From NCBI GenBank assembly GCA_038049695.1, contig CP142454.1, positions 18,298,501 through 18,362,500 of the forward strand: DNA of 64,000 nucleotides. The letters run 5' to 3'. This document shows, piece by piece, positions 1-12,500 of this stretch; position 1 is the stretch's first letter, and every line of letters starts with the position of its first letter. This DNA comes from Cinnamomum chago (lineage: Eukaryota > Streptophyta > Magnoliopsida > Laurales > Lauraceae). The position numbers and the translations under genes were made by a program. The notes under the pieces are model-generated. The model searched no databases. It worked only from the letters and a program-made list of their open reading frames with translations, and was not told the DNA's origin.

Positions 1-257
1 CATAAAAGCATCTTGATATCTCAAAAAAATTTCCAAGATTTGAAAATATCTTGATAAAACTGTGATTGTACCATACAGAAGTAGAAAATTTTGGCAAAAC
101 ATATGAAAAGTTAAAAAACTAATTTGATTTTCTATGGCATTTTTTCTCCCAAAAACCTAAAAACAAAAAGATGTAGCTTGGGACTGTAGTGGGATCCACT
201 TTATGTTCACTGGAAAAAAAAAAAAAAAAACCAAGTCCATTGAAAACTGCACAGAGC

Positions 258-449
258 TTATAATAAAGAATTGAGAAGAAAAAACAAAAGAAAGCTGCAG
301 TGGAGGGGACATGATCCTCTTTGCAATAAAATCCCTTTCCCAACCTTCTCCTTTCCCTCCCCAAAAACCTTCCAAAACCCCAGTCCATCTCCATCTCTCT
401 CTCCCCATCTTCTTCTACTCTTCAAGCCCTCAAAAGATTCTCCTCTGCT
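258..449 (+). promoter_or_regulatory. Putative core promoter and CT-rich 5' leader of the zinc-finger gene
   Basis: A TATA-like TATAATAAA lies near 260, about 190 bases before the ATG at 450. The sequence from about 335 to 440 is almost pure pyrimidine (CT-rich), as in many plant 5' leaders. No transcription start can be read from the sequence. Open frames here and on the opposite strand are low-complexity and judged non-coding. Confidence 0.35.
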
Positions 450-528
450 ATGGAGTTCAAATACAGGGCGGGAGAGGATCCTTCCTTCTCTTTCGACCCC
501 TATCTCACCACCATTCAATCCATCCGAG
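450..528 (+). CDS. Zinc-finger gene exon 1
   Basis: The ATG at 450 opens 26 codons plus one base and ends at CGAG|GTCTCA, a weak donor. The phase (1) matches exon 2 exactly, and the shared codon becomes Gly. MEFKYRA at the start resembles the N-terminus of plant homologues. Confidence 0.75.
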
Positions 529-3500
529 GTCTCATTCTCATCTTCTCTTTCGTCAATAGAAAAAAGAAGGGTTTTTTCCATTTTCTCTTTCAGTTTCCTG
601 AATGCCCACTTCTCTTTTTTACGATCTGGGGGCTTTGAAGTAGGCATTTTGGGAGAAGTTAGCTTCTTCTCATCTTCAATAAAGAAGGATTTTCTCTTGT
701 TTGTTTTTTTTTTTTTTCCAGTTTCTTGAAGACCCATTTCTCTTTTTTATGATTTGGGGGGTTTTGCATGAGTTTTTTTTTTTGAGGGGAAGTTCGCTTC
801 TTCTCGTGTTCTCTTGCTCCAATCTAAAAAAAGAAAGGATTTTTATTCTTCTCTTTCATTGTCTTGAAGACCCAGTTCTCTCTTTTTTTTTTTATGATCT
901 GGGGGTTTTGCAGGAGGGATTTTGGGTGAAGAAGTTCACTCTTCTGATCCTCTCTTTCTTCAATCCCAAAAAGAACGGATTTTTCCCTTTTCTCCTCCCA
1001 CTTTCTTCAACACCCAGTTCTCTTTTTACTGATCTGGGGGGTTTTACAGGAGGGATTTTGGGAGGAGAAGCTCGACGGCCGGACATGCTACGCGGCCCAA
1101 TGATGAGCGCGAGGGAGGCGCTGAGGCGGGAGCTGGAGAAGGACCGCATCCGGGAGGAGATCTTGGCGAGGGAGATCCTGAGGCGAAGGGAGCTCGAAGA
1201 GGAGGTGCGGAGGGAGATGGCTTTTGAGCGGGAGATCGCACTGAGGCGGCAGGCTGATCGCTTCTCATTGGCGCCTTCGTCGGCTAGCTTGCCAAGGCAG
1301 GCATCACCCCGGCTTTTGGAGCTCAGGAGTGGAGAGAGAGCAGCCGTGGTTTCGCCTCGGAATGTAGCAGAAGATATCTCAACTGCGGAGAATGGGAGTA
1401 TGAGGCGAATTTCCGAGGTCAAAGAAGAAGCAGATGCATCGTTGGTAAGACAAACCAGTAACATTCTGCTGTTGTTGTTGTTACTTTTTTCTTCTCTTTC
1501 CTTTACTTTGCTGTTGTAGTTTTAAGAGTAATGTATGTGCATTGCTGTAAAAACTGGCGTGTCAAACCCAGTTTGACTGGAACTTGCACCTTCACTGGTC
1601 CAATTAGATCAAAACTGGAGTACTGGTTAAAAAAACCATATCCGGCGGCAGTCGATGGATAATCATAGATTCTGCAGGTTCCTCTGAATGACAAAAGTAA
1701 CAAGTCTTCGGATGAGCAAGAACGTGATGCTGTGGGGAAAGATCATGGGAATTATCAAGCGGAAGATCCTCACCTTATAGCAAGAAGCTCAAGTACTCCT
1801 TGCAAAATCAAGTTAAGAATAGGCCCTTGTCACCTGCTGATGTATGCAAGAACCATTGCCCACATCTTTATTGGGCTGATCCAAGAGTCCAATGGGCCTC
1901 ATTTCAACCCCAGGAGGCCCATGGACTGCATGGGCCCAGGGTGTACAATAGGAGGGAAGCCCATGACTGTCATCAGTCTTAAATGGGCACATGGTACTAC
2001 AAGTGGGTCCTAAGTTAAGCACATGATAAATTTGAACATATTGGAGAGTGGGGACGCTTGATTTTAGCAAGACTTGGTTTAGAAAGTTTCAAAGTTTGTT
2101 TTATTTTTTGGGCCTGTTTGTTTGCATTAGATTACACAGAAATTGAATACGTAGGAATTCAAGGTCAAATGAGCTCCACGAAGGACTTTCAAAGAGGCGA
2201 GGGGCAAGGATATGAGGTGAGGAGGGAAGGACATAAGGTGGAAATGTAGATGAGACCTTGACTTTCCTAGGTATTGAAAAACAGGGTGATGACTGGGTAT
2301 CCATTTCCCAACTTCCCTTCATTCAATTTCCATTAAAGGGGAGGTTATTTGATGGGCATTTTTGGATATTCACCTTTGGTCTTCACTTATGGCATAGATT
2401 ATCCCAATTTCTAGGTATTCTAATGCAAACAAACAGGAGTTACAGGCCCTTAATATGATTCTCAATAGGAAATTGGAAATTTTGAAAACTCAATTGTTTT
2501 ATTATTTTGTTGTATCCTATTTCAGAAGGGAAAAGATGTAATTAGTTTCCCATTGGGAAACTAGAATAAAGTAGGAAACTGGAGGGGATCTTACCTCTGT
2601 ATATGTGTTTGTATTCTCCCCTTTTCTACATACATTCATGATTTAAAAAAAAGGATAAGTTTTCCTTTCATGCAGCTGCATTCATTTTCAATCTTTGAAT
2701 GTCGAATCCCAGATCAACATTAAGCTTTGCTTTGATCTTGAGATCAGTTCCATTGTCTTCTCAATAGCTACAGTTTCTAAATACACGTGTATAAGTACAT
2801 GAACATATGCATATCCTTGATGCCTTGCTTGTTCACATTATAAAATGTCCCCTTTGTCTTGTATATACGGACACTCTTCTAAGGGAAGCCCCCTTTATGA
2901 AATCATTTCTTTGCATTGTAAGGAATGAGTTCCTTTTGCATTTGAAAATGTCATGAAGTTGTGATCTGATAGGCATGATTGGGGTCCTAGCAAGCTCTTG
3001 GGGGCAGGGCTTAATGACGACTTCACTTAGGGATTGGCAAAAACTAGTCAATGTCCTTAGCACGAGGTTGAAGGAATAATTCCGGTCCCCTCCAGGAAAG
3101 CCTCCAAGTCCAGGGTTAATGGTTCTTGAAGCGTACGGTTCCTTATAAGCCTCCAGGTTCAGAAGACCTGTGAGATTCTAGTCCCACCTGCAAGCCCTAC
3201 AAGTGTAGTGGATCTTGAAGCTTAAGGCTCCCTGCAAGACCTCCAAAGGAAGGAGACCTGCGAAATTCTAGTGCCCAGTTGCAAGCCCTTGAGGGCAGTG
3301 GGTCGCCAAACTTGTTGGTCCCTGCAAGCCCTTCGTGGGAGTACTTGATGACAATGACAATCACCCAGAAGCCTTCAAAGGACAGTAAAGTAGGAAAACT
3401 TGTCACCTTTAAACTTGTAGGCCAATCCAAGCCATTCTTGGGAGGGTGACAACAATGACTATCACCTGCAAGAGCCAAAAAGGCAGTTAAGTTGGCAAAA

Positions 3501-6500
3501 TTTATCGATCCTTGCAAGCCCTTCTCGGGTAAGATTTGATGACAATGTATATCACCTAAAAAGCCCAAAAAGGGAAGGGCACAGCCAGAAACTTGTTGCC
3601 TCTAAACTTATTGGACTCTATGAGTTCCTTCATTGGCAGGACTTGATGATGACAAGTCTTCAGAAAACAGTCGGATGGGAGAATTAACCAAATGTACCAA
3701 CATCCACGGCCATAAAGGATAAAATAAATGGCGAGTATTCGAACATACTGTTTCCACGGGCAATTCATCTTAGCACATTTGCTTTAACTAGACGTGTACA
3801 TGTATAATTTAGTGGGTTCTAGTATCCCAAAACTTTTCTTGGAAGGGAATAGTAGCTACCATATGCAGTGAACAGCTCAGATTGTGAATTCGGAGGCCAC
3901 AAGATTGCAGAAAATACAAAAGCTGGATTTGGCTGTTTATTTGTTTTCCATACATTTCTCAAAGTCTGAGGATCTAAGATATGAAACTTCACACCTTTGG
4001 GATAATCAGTTTTATGAGAATGTTGAATGGTCTCAGATCTTGAATTAGGGTTCCTTAAGAGGGTAGACAAACCAGAGACTAGGGTTAATATGAAACTTCA
4101 CATCTTGAGGTTTATCAGTTATATGAGATTGTTGAATGGTTCAGATGATGAATTAGGGGTCTAAAAAAGTGCAGACAAATCAGGAAAATATGACTTGAAA
4201 AAACCCCAATAAGACTCATAAATAAACATTTGTCAGACTGACGGGAGAACTGCCTCTGGAAAAACCAAACTCCATACCAACCCTCATAAAGGGAGAAAAA
4301 AATTCCAAAACACTTACCTATTGTACTATTCGTATAAATCACCACCCTATTTAAGCCTAGAAATGAATGAACACTTAGCACCAAATCCCTCACCACGACA
4401 TCTTTTTCTTTTTTTGAAAAATAAAACTCTCTCTTTTCTTAGAGCCCACCATAATGATGAAAGTATGGTAAAATCATTACTTGTTTAAAATTAAAAAAAT
4501 AATAATAATGAATTCAGTAACAAGTCAATTAAGTAACAGGTGCAAGTATCCATTATTACAAGAACTGTGCTAGACTTCCACAGATGCCTGAGATCGTGGA
4601 TGTTATCTCATCCTTAAGTTGCAACTGAAAAAGTATCATATAAATATACACACAGCTTCTTCTCACTTCTAATGATTCCTCACCACTTTAGCATTGTTAA
4701 AGTTTTTCTTTTTTAATAAACTAGTAGCATGCGCATGGTAAATTTTGCTGCAAATTTGCGGCATCAATTGGTATCAGAACTCATGTTTTGATTCCTTGTG
4801 TCTTATTTTAAAAGCATTTTTTCTTAGGCTGTCTAAGACTAGATTTGAATGTTTGAGTTTTTATGAAAGGTGAGGGTTTGGGGAGAGTTTTTTTTTTTTT
4901 AAACTAGTTCTGTACAAAGTATATGTAGTGATAGACTGCAAACTCATTTTGTTGGGATCCAGTGTCGAGTCTGAAGAGTGGTGTGAACAGGTGAATAAAT
5001 AACAATTTCTCACCGTCCAATCATTTTTATATGATCGTCTGACCTCATTATGTATATCTTTACTTGATTTGTGTATGAACATGTCTCATGCACGTGTAAC
5101 ACGCATGAGTGAATGACAAATCCTCATCGTTTGTGTTGTGGGTGTGTCTGATTGTCAGGGCTTAAGTTTTCTGGCTCCTTATCATATTAAGCCCACACCA
5201 TTAAGGTTTGGAAAGCCTATAATAATTAGTTGTAAAACTGAATGCAACCTCCGCCGTACACTCAAGTTTCAAGGGGGTGTAGGCACACACCCATGGACAA
5301 CAAGGATGCTAACTCACATGTGCGTCACATGCATTGTACCTCCTTTGCATGCACATCAAACAAGGATCTATTTTAATGAGGCCATATGATTATACACTTA
5401 TGATGAAACTTTGAGAATTTGTTACTTACTCACCTCATCATTCCCCTCATTGAGTGCCACACCAAATCTTGATTGCTTACATGCGATTGATCTCACACCA
5501 CACTTTTTTTTTATAATGTGGGGACGATCTGGACAGCAACAATCTTGAGTGAACTTATCAATTGCTATATTCTCTTGAGCTTATTTCATAGATTTACGAA
5601 ACATGATTTAAGAAAATAAATAGATAAGTAGTGAACTTATACAAACCAAAACGATTACACCTCAATCCCGATTGAGATATTCATTCTTTAACTCTGAAGT
5701 TCGAATTTTCTCATATGATTATGCATGAGCTTCACAAGATAAACAAAATGTTTACAAAACTAAAAGCAATGGTATTTTAGTCCTCTTATTAATTATCTAT
5801 GTTCTTACATAGAGAAAACTTTAAACACGACCTCAGCCATCAAAGTAATCTAAAAATGTTTTAACTGTAAACCTTCAAATGTATTATAAAATAAAAGACT
5901 ACGATACCTTAAATTGGTGACTAACCTACATCTTATTGTAAGATGGGCCATAACTTTTTAAATTGAAAATGAAATAGCATAAACATGGACTTGTTGGGAA
6001 GCTAACCCAATAAATTGAAATCCCGCATATCCAATTTCATGTCCTTGGTGCATAAATGATGACCATTCATAAAAACACAAAAATAAAGCATAGTTGGGTC
6101 ACAATGTGGATTTGGTGGAATGGGCTAGGCTTGCGCCTTCACGACAGCATCCACATGAGCTTCATGATGCTTCACGCTTGAAAAAGGATTCGTCCTTAAA
6201 TTCTGTTGCATACCGACAGTGGAAAAACTAGGTTGCGCTTGAATAGTTCTTGGCGCCATGATGTTCTTTTGGATCATTATTTGTTTCACAACCCTGGAGA
6301 TCCTTTTATCAATGCAATAAATGCTATTCTCACTTTCAACTTATCCTTGAATTGATTATAAGGCATTGGATTCAACTGCATGAGCAGATTAGATGAATCA
6401 ATGATCCAAAAGAAAATCGTGACACCATTAAGTATAAGATGCAGCACACTCTTTCCATCATTAATATGTAATCAGAACTTTGAGGATGGATTCTTTTTCA

Positions 6501-9500
6501 AGCATAGGAGAATGTTGCAGCCCAAGTGGAAGTCGCCATGAAGGCCAATTGCAACCTAGTCTATCCGACCTACAGTAGGACCCATCCAACTTTATTTTCT
6601 TGTTTTTTAATAAATCGTCATATTTATGTAGCAAATGAGTTCTGAACGACATGAAATCGGAAAGTTTTCTAACAAGCCCATGTTTGTGTGATTCCAGCTT
6701 CGTTTGAAGTAGTTATGACCCATTTTATTAGAAGGATGTTAGTTATTGACGAATTTAGGATATTTTAGTCTTTTTAATTTATTATCGTTAGAGGGTCATA
6801 GATAAATCATTAATAGGTTAACCTAACTTGATGGTTGAGATTGTTTTTAAGGTTTGCTCTTTATTTAAGAACACAATTAATTAACAAAGGCTGAAATCTA
6901 TAGCTTTTGGTTTTATGAAAATATTGTTATTTTGTAGAGTTCTTTTCCACCTGTGGAGGTGTTCGAACTTTAGTGATGCTGAATGAATATTTCAATGTGG
7001 ATTTAGGTATCATCGTCTTGGTTTTTGAAAGTTCTTAGCTTATGTGGTTATTTTCTTGATTTATATTTGGTAGATTTTAGGAATAAGAATTGAGACAATT
7101 TATCCAGTCCACAAGTTCTGTCGAGGCTGTTGTCCTCCGGATTGGCCTGTTTCAGTTGTCAAGGGATGAGTTCATAGATCTAGGTGAAGAAATGTTCAAG
7201 ACCATTGAAAAGCAGTTGCACGCTACTTGACCACTCTCTCATTTAGCAACTGGTTTTGAATTTTGATGCAAAGCTTGGAGAAGTTAGTGATGCCTTTTTG
7301 GAAGAATTTTAGACATTTGCGGTTCTAATCAATCTGACATAGTGTTTCATCATCAGTTGCAAGTTTGCGAGAGGGTAGGATGCACTCTACTTGACCATTC
7401 ACTCATTTAGCAATTGGATTTGATGCAAAGCTCAGAGAAGGTAGTGATGCCTTGTTGGAAGAGTTTGACATTTGTGGTGCTAATCAATCTGAAGTAGTGT
7501 TTTATAATCAGTTACAAGTTTGTGAGAACGTAGGGTGAGCATGAACATTGATAATCAACATTAGCCTCGCAATAAGAGGAAGAGCAAGAACAAGTGGGAA
7601 CGAGAGAGTACAAACTTGAAGTTGAGTCCTTTTCAGGCCAGGAAAGATGATGTAGATTTGGTCCACATCTACTAATGAAGGCCATACAGATTTGGAGGAT
7701 CTTGTTCGTGACCGATCTCTGACCTTTCTAGAGGTGTTCGATCTTGTTTGTGGGACTCGTTATGATGCAACCCTAGATCTGTGAACGAAATAGACAAACT
7801 CCACAAGGGGGTTGGCCAAATCCTCAAGGGATTCCAAATGCGATTGGCCAAGCTCCAAATAGGGACTGGTGTCCCCAAGGGATTTACACACACACACACA
7901 CTCCTAATCAAAGAGAGGCACTCACAATCAAAGAGAAACTGACCAATTATTTATTGAACTAATGAAAGACGATTCTCCCCATGGGAGAATTACAAATATA
8001 TAGGCTAGGGATTGGATTTCTCCTTCTTTTCTAGGGATATAGATGGTTCCCTAATTCTTCGATTACCCGAAGGTTCAGACCAGTTAAAAACCGGGTTTGG
8101 GTCCTTATTTAGGCCCTACTAAGTAAATGGGTCTGGTTTTTTTTTTTTTTGACCCGTAACCTAAACGGGTCCTGTTTTCGGTCTACCTTGGTTCGGACCC
8201 GTGGACCTGATACCCGACACATTACACCTTAAAATTAGATTTTTTCCATATCATTCTCTACCTAGACCCGGACGCAGACCCGCCCCATATATGATTCTGG
8301 TTCTGGGTCTGGTTCCACCTTCTCCTTAACGGTTTCGTGTCTAGAACCAAGAAACGGATCTGGGTCCGTGTCCGGATCTGGTTCCACCTTCTCCTTAACA
8401 GTTCCGGGTCTAGGTCCACTATGGACCTGAACCGGAACCGACCTGTTTACATCCCTACTCTATTCCTTCTACTAATTTGGCTTAAACTCTTTAATCATCT
8501 CTAACAAGAAAGAAACTTACTAAAGCAATTCAAATTGAATAAAACTCTAATTAAAAGCTCCTAATTAAAATCAAATTCCTTATTAAGACTCCTAATTAGC
8601 TTAAACTCCCACAGTAAATTGGCTGGTCCTATTGGGCCCACGGGTTGGACTTAATGGGCTTGATTGGCCCATGGGTTATTTGTTTGGCTTGCATCATTTC
8701 TCCCTAGGTTGGAGAGAACTCGACCTCAAGTTCCATAGATGTCCTGGGTTGAAGATTTATCGTACAAACTTCTAATCTTGTTGATCTTCATTCTCTTTGC
8801 TTGACTTGGAAGCATTAGTTGATCTTTTTCTCCACCTAGAAAGTAGATTGGAGGTGTTGCTTCTTTTGATGATTAAATTTAGCTTGGAAGTGTAATCTGA
8901 CAATTTGATGCTTTAATTGTTGACTTCGTACCAACATGTCAGTCTTTGAATACCCATTGTTGATCCCCGAAGATAAAGTCAATGTGGGGAACTTCAATGG
9001 ATGGATCTTCTTGTGAAACCACATAATAATTGATTTTTCATCCAATGGTTCTTCTAGAATTGTCATTACAATTAGATCTGCTGGATGATTAGGCTTCTTG
9101 TTCATTAGATCCACTCATTCAATGTCCGTTTTACCTTATTTTTCCTTTGCCTTTTCTATTTTGTTGATCAGTGCTGTCCATAGAAAGAAATTTGGCCCTC
9201 TGTCTTCTAGTTCTGTCAAAGTATGATCCATCTTAGGAGTTATACATGCCTTTTCATTTGATTTAATTATGAAATCTTTCTTTCCTTGATCTTACTTCTC
9301 ATCATCGCTTTTGATGTCTCCTGATATTATTTTTTGCTCTTTTGGTGCAACCATGACCTCTAGTTCTTCCTTTTGCTTGTCTTTGGTTCTTCTTGCTCCT
9401 GATCCATGTTTTTCACAGGGTGAATACTTAATGGATCTCCTTCACATTCTGCTTCAATAAGAATTATCAGTATTTCTTGTGAAGAGTCACTTTGAAAAAC

Positions 9501-12500
9501 ATTCTCTTGATTGCTCGGTGGTGTAGGAGATGATGATGGTGTGAATAGACAATATGGGCTCTTCTTTGTTGAGACTTTCCTTCTTGAGACTTAAATTGTC
9601 GCAGGTGAGATCGTCTAAGCTTGTGCTCAACATGAATGGCCTTTTTGTGAGTGTGTGAGTTCAAGTTCTCAATGGAGCAAAAAAGAAAAAAAAGTAGAAG
9701 GTAATTTTATAATCATCGTGTATCATACGATGGTCATGCTGCCATGGTCTTTCTATATGTCCATTGGCACTCCATCACACCCTACTTTTTCATGACGTTT
9801 GCCACCAATCGTGAATGAAAATAAATCACAAGAATCATTCCCTTTCTTGAAGCATGATAGCTAATAAAGGGGTCATATGCCGTTCACAAGGTAGATTCAA
9901 CCTTTCCACAGTGTGGTGAGTGATGACGCTCTTGCAATTCCCACTATCCTCGATTACATGACAGCTATAACCCCATTCTGCAAGTTGTGTGGAACATGTT
10001 AATGCGGAAGCCATCATGCTTCTTTTGTACCTTGTGACTTGTGAGTGAGGAGGTTCTTCCTCATCACCAGAGACCATCCATTGTCACCATAGATCACATC
10101 ATCTTCACTGTCATCATCCAGCCCCCTCGTCATAAACTTGATCACCGTTGTCACCATGATATGCAACTTCATCATCATTTGTCCTCATTTGTCGGAGTGT
10201 TCTTGCCTGCATTCATTTTCTGCTTCCTGCAGTTTGACGATACATGCCCTAGCGCACTGTATTTTAAACACTTAATTGTAGCTTTGCCCTTGTTGACCTC
10301 TTGCTATAGATTCAGCTGTACCTGATTGACCATGGCCAAATCTTGTTGTACCTCCCTTGTAGTTGCTTTAACCTCTTGAATCAGCCCCCTATCAAGCTGC
10401 TAGAAGAAAAACCTACGAACTGTTTATCAGTTCATTGGTATTCTTTGACGGCCTTTGTGTTGTGCTGGTAGGCTTAATCAACTAAATGATGAGGGCATCA
10501 GTGCAAGCAAACTTACCACTACACCACATAGCTCTTTTGTGCAAGTATTTATTAAAAAAAAATATTAAAACTAGTTGGATGAGGAAGGGACCCAAGCCAC
10601 ATAGGGTATTAAAACTACCAGTACCCATGTCAAAACCCACCATACTAATAGGGTAATACCCACCATACCATACTTCTATAGTTCCACTACTTCCTTGTTA
10701 CTACTACTACTACCCATGTGAGGCTCACCATACTATTTCTTCCTACCCAACCCACGTACTTGTACTACTTCTTCCTACCCATGTTAGCAATGTCAGAACC
10801 CACTCCTACTATGCAGAACCCACCATACTACTGCTACTTCTACCTGTTCCTACCCACGCGGCCATGTCACCCATGTTAGAATCCACGATAATACTAGTCT
10901 AATGCTACTTTTTACTACCCATGTCACCCACAGTACGATGGTTCTTCTTCTCCACCTTGGTTCTTTTCCCTTCTTCATGTCAGAGTCCACTATGGTCTTT
11001 CCTCCTCCTCTTCTTCTTATTCTTCTTCTTCTTCAATTATTATTATTATTATTATTATTATTTCATTGTTTTAATCAGAGAAAAGAGAACTTCATATATG
11101 CAAGAAGGTTTATGGAACATAAAAAAGCAGAGCTTTGGAAATGGTGGAATGTGAAAAGTGTTTTTGGAACATAAAAAAACATATAGAATAGATAGAATAA
11201 CCTACATAAAAACTTGACACTAAAGAAAAACTTTCAGAATTTAGTGCGGGTCAGCTAGGTTAGGCGGGCCAACCCTAACCTGACCCGTTTTTATATGGGT
11301 CAGGAAACCCTGACGGGGCTGACCCATGACTGACCTGTATATTTGGCTGGTCGGGTTTGACGGGTCAAAACCAGGTTGGGTAACATTTTTCCACCTCTAG
11401 CCGACTACACACAGCCCCATCCTAGCCTGACCGAACTCCATAGACCCTCCAAAATCTCTATTTTCTTCCTCATTCAGCCTATAAACCCTACTTTTCATTA
11501 AAATCCTAAATCTGAATTTTATTTGAGCCTTAACAAGTTGTGGGAATTCATTATTTTCAGTCTGACTTTCTTTATTCCCAATTCACACATTTCCAATTGT
11601 CAATTGATAACCATTTGAGCCAGGATTTTGTAAAATCCTTGAGGGGCACGATGAATCTGCTCATCGGTGGTGAATCCCTGGGCAAGTCCATCTCTTGTAA
11701 CAGGGTCGTGGATCACTAATTAACTGCCTTAATTGAAGTCTTCATAGATTGGTGTGCAAAATTAAATGTTTTTGAGATTCAGTATAATTGTTAGTCAATT
11801 AGCTTGATTTTAAATTGCATCATTTAGGCTAGTTGCCTCTGTCCTGCATCACTACATGAATAGGATGTACAGACAAATCTGCTTGTATTGAGTCATTGAC
11901 GGTCACAAGCAATGAAGATAACGAGCAACCTGCAGCTCCTACTTCTTCGTCACATAATTTATAGCAATCAAGTGGGGAAATTCTTCTGCATGTCCATCAA
12001 AGTCCTATCCCCTTGTTGTATTGTTTGTAAACATGGAGAAATGGATTGAGTAAAATCTAATTGAAGAAAATAGCCCCTCCTCTGTTTCTTCATTTTTTTT
12101 TTCCCACGATGTGATTGGATCTTTCCCATATGTTGTTTCATCTGCTTGTTTTGATTCTACCAATCAGCTGCCATTCCTTTCAATTTTGTAGCCACTTCAT
12201 ATGATCCGATATTTTGTTATCGTAGAAAGGGTCTCAACTTTTTCCAGCCATTATAGGAAATCCTCACAATTTCATTCCACCATTAAATTCATGGATTTCT
12301 AATTTAACATTTAGTTCATTGTCAATATCATCATGAATAAATCTTTCCCACAATTTGAGGTCGTTTCACAGAAGATCTGTTGTGAAAAGTGTTAAACAGG
12401 CCCCAGGCCCATAATTAGATTCAGTCCAGCATGATTGTCTTGCATGCTTTGATTTGGTCAAAGATTACACAGTTGTACATATTATCTTAATTAGATTGGT

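Noticed and set aside
258-737. Overlapping open frames of 80-160 codons on both strands near the start
   Set aside because: They are products of CT/GA-rich low-complexity sequence in the leader and intron 1; only the ATG at 450 gives a protein consistent with exon 2.
3085-3662. Tandem array as a repeat-protein gene
   Set aside because: Unit lengths vary and are not multiples of three, and stops occur in all frames.
4769-4780. TGGTATCAGAAC as the start of a further LTR element
   Set aside because: No LTR pair, coding sequence or polypurine tract could be matched to it; kept only as a note.
10902-11174. Open frame rich in Leu/Phe
   Set aside because: It is translated from (CTT)n/(ATT)n simple sequence.
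11220-11400. GGGTCAG/CTGACCC-rich block ending CCACCTCTA
   Set aside because: Resembles one end of a hAT MITE, but the opposite terminus and duplication were not found.
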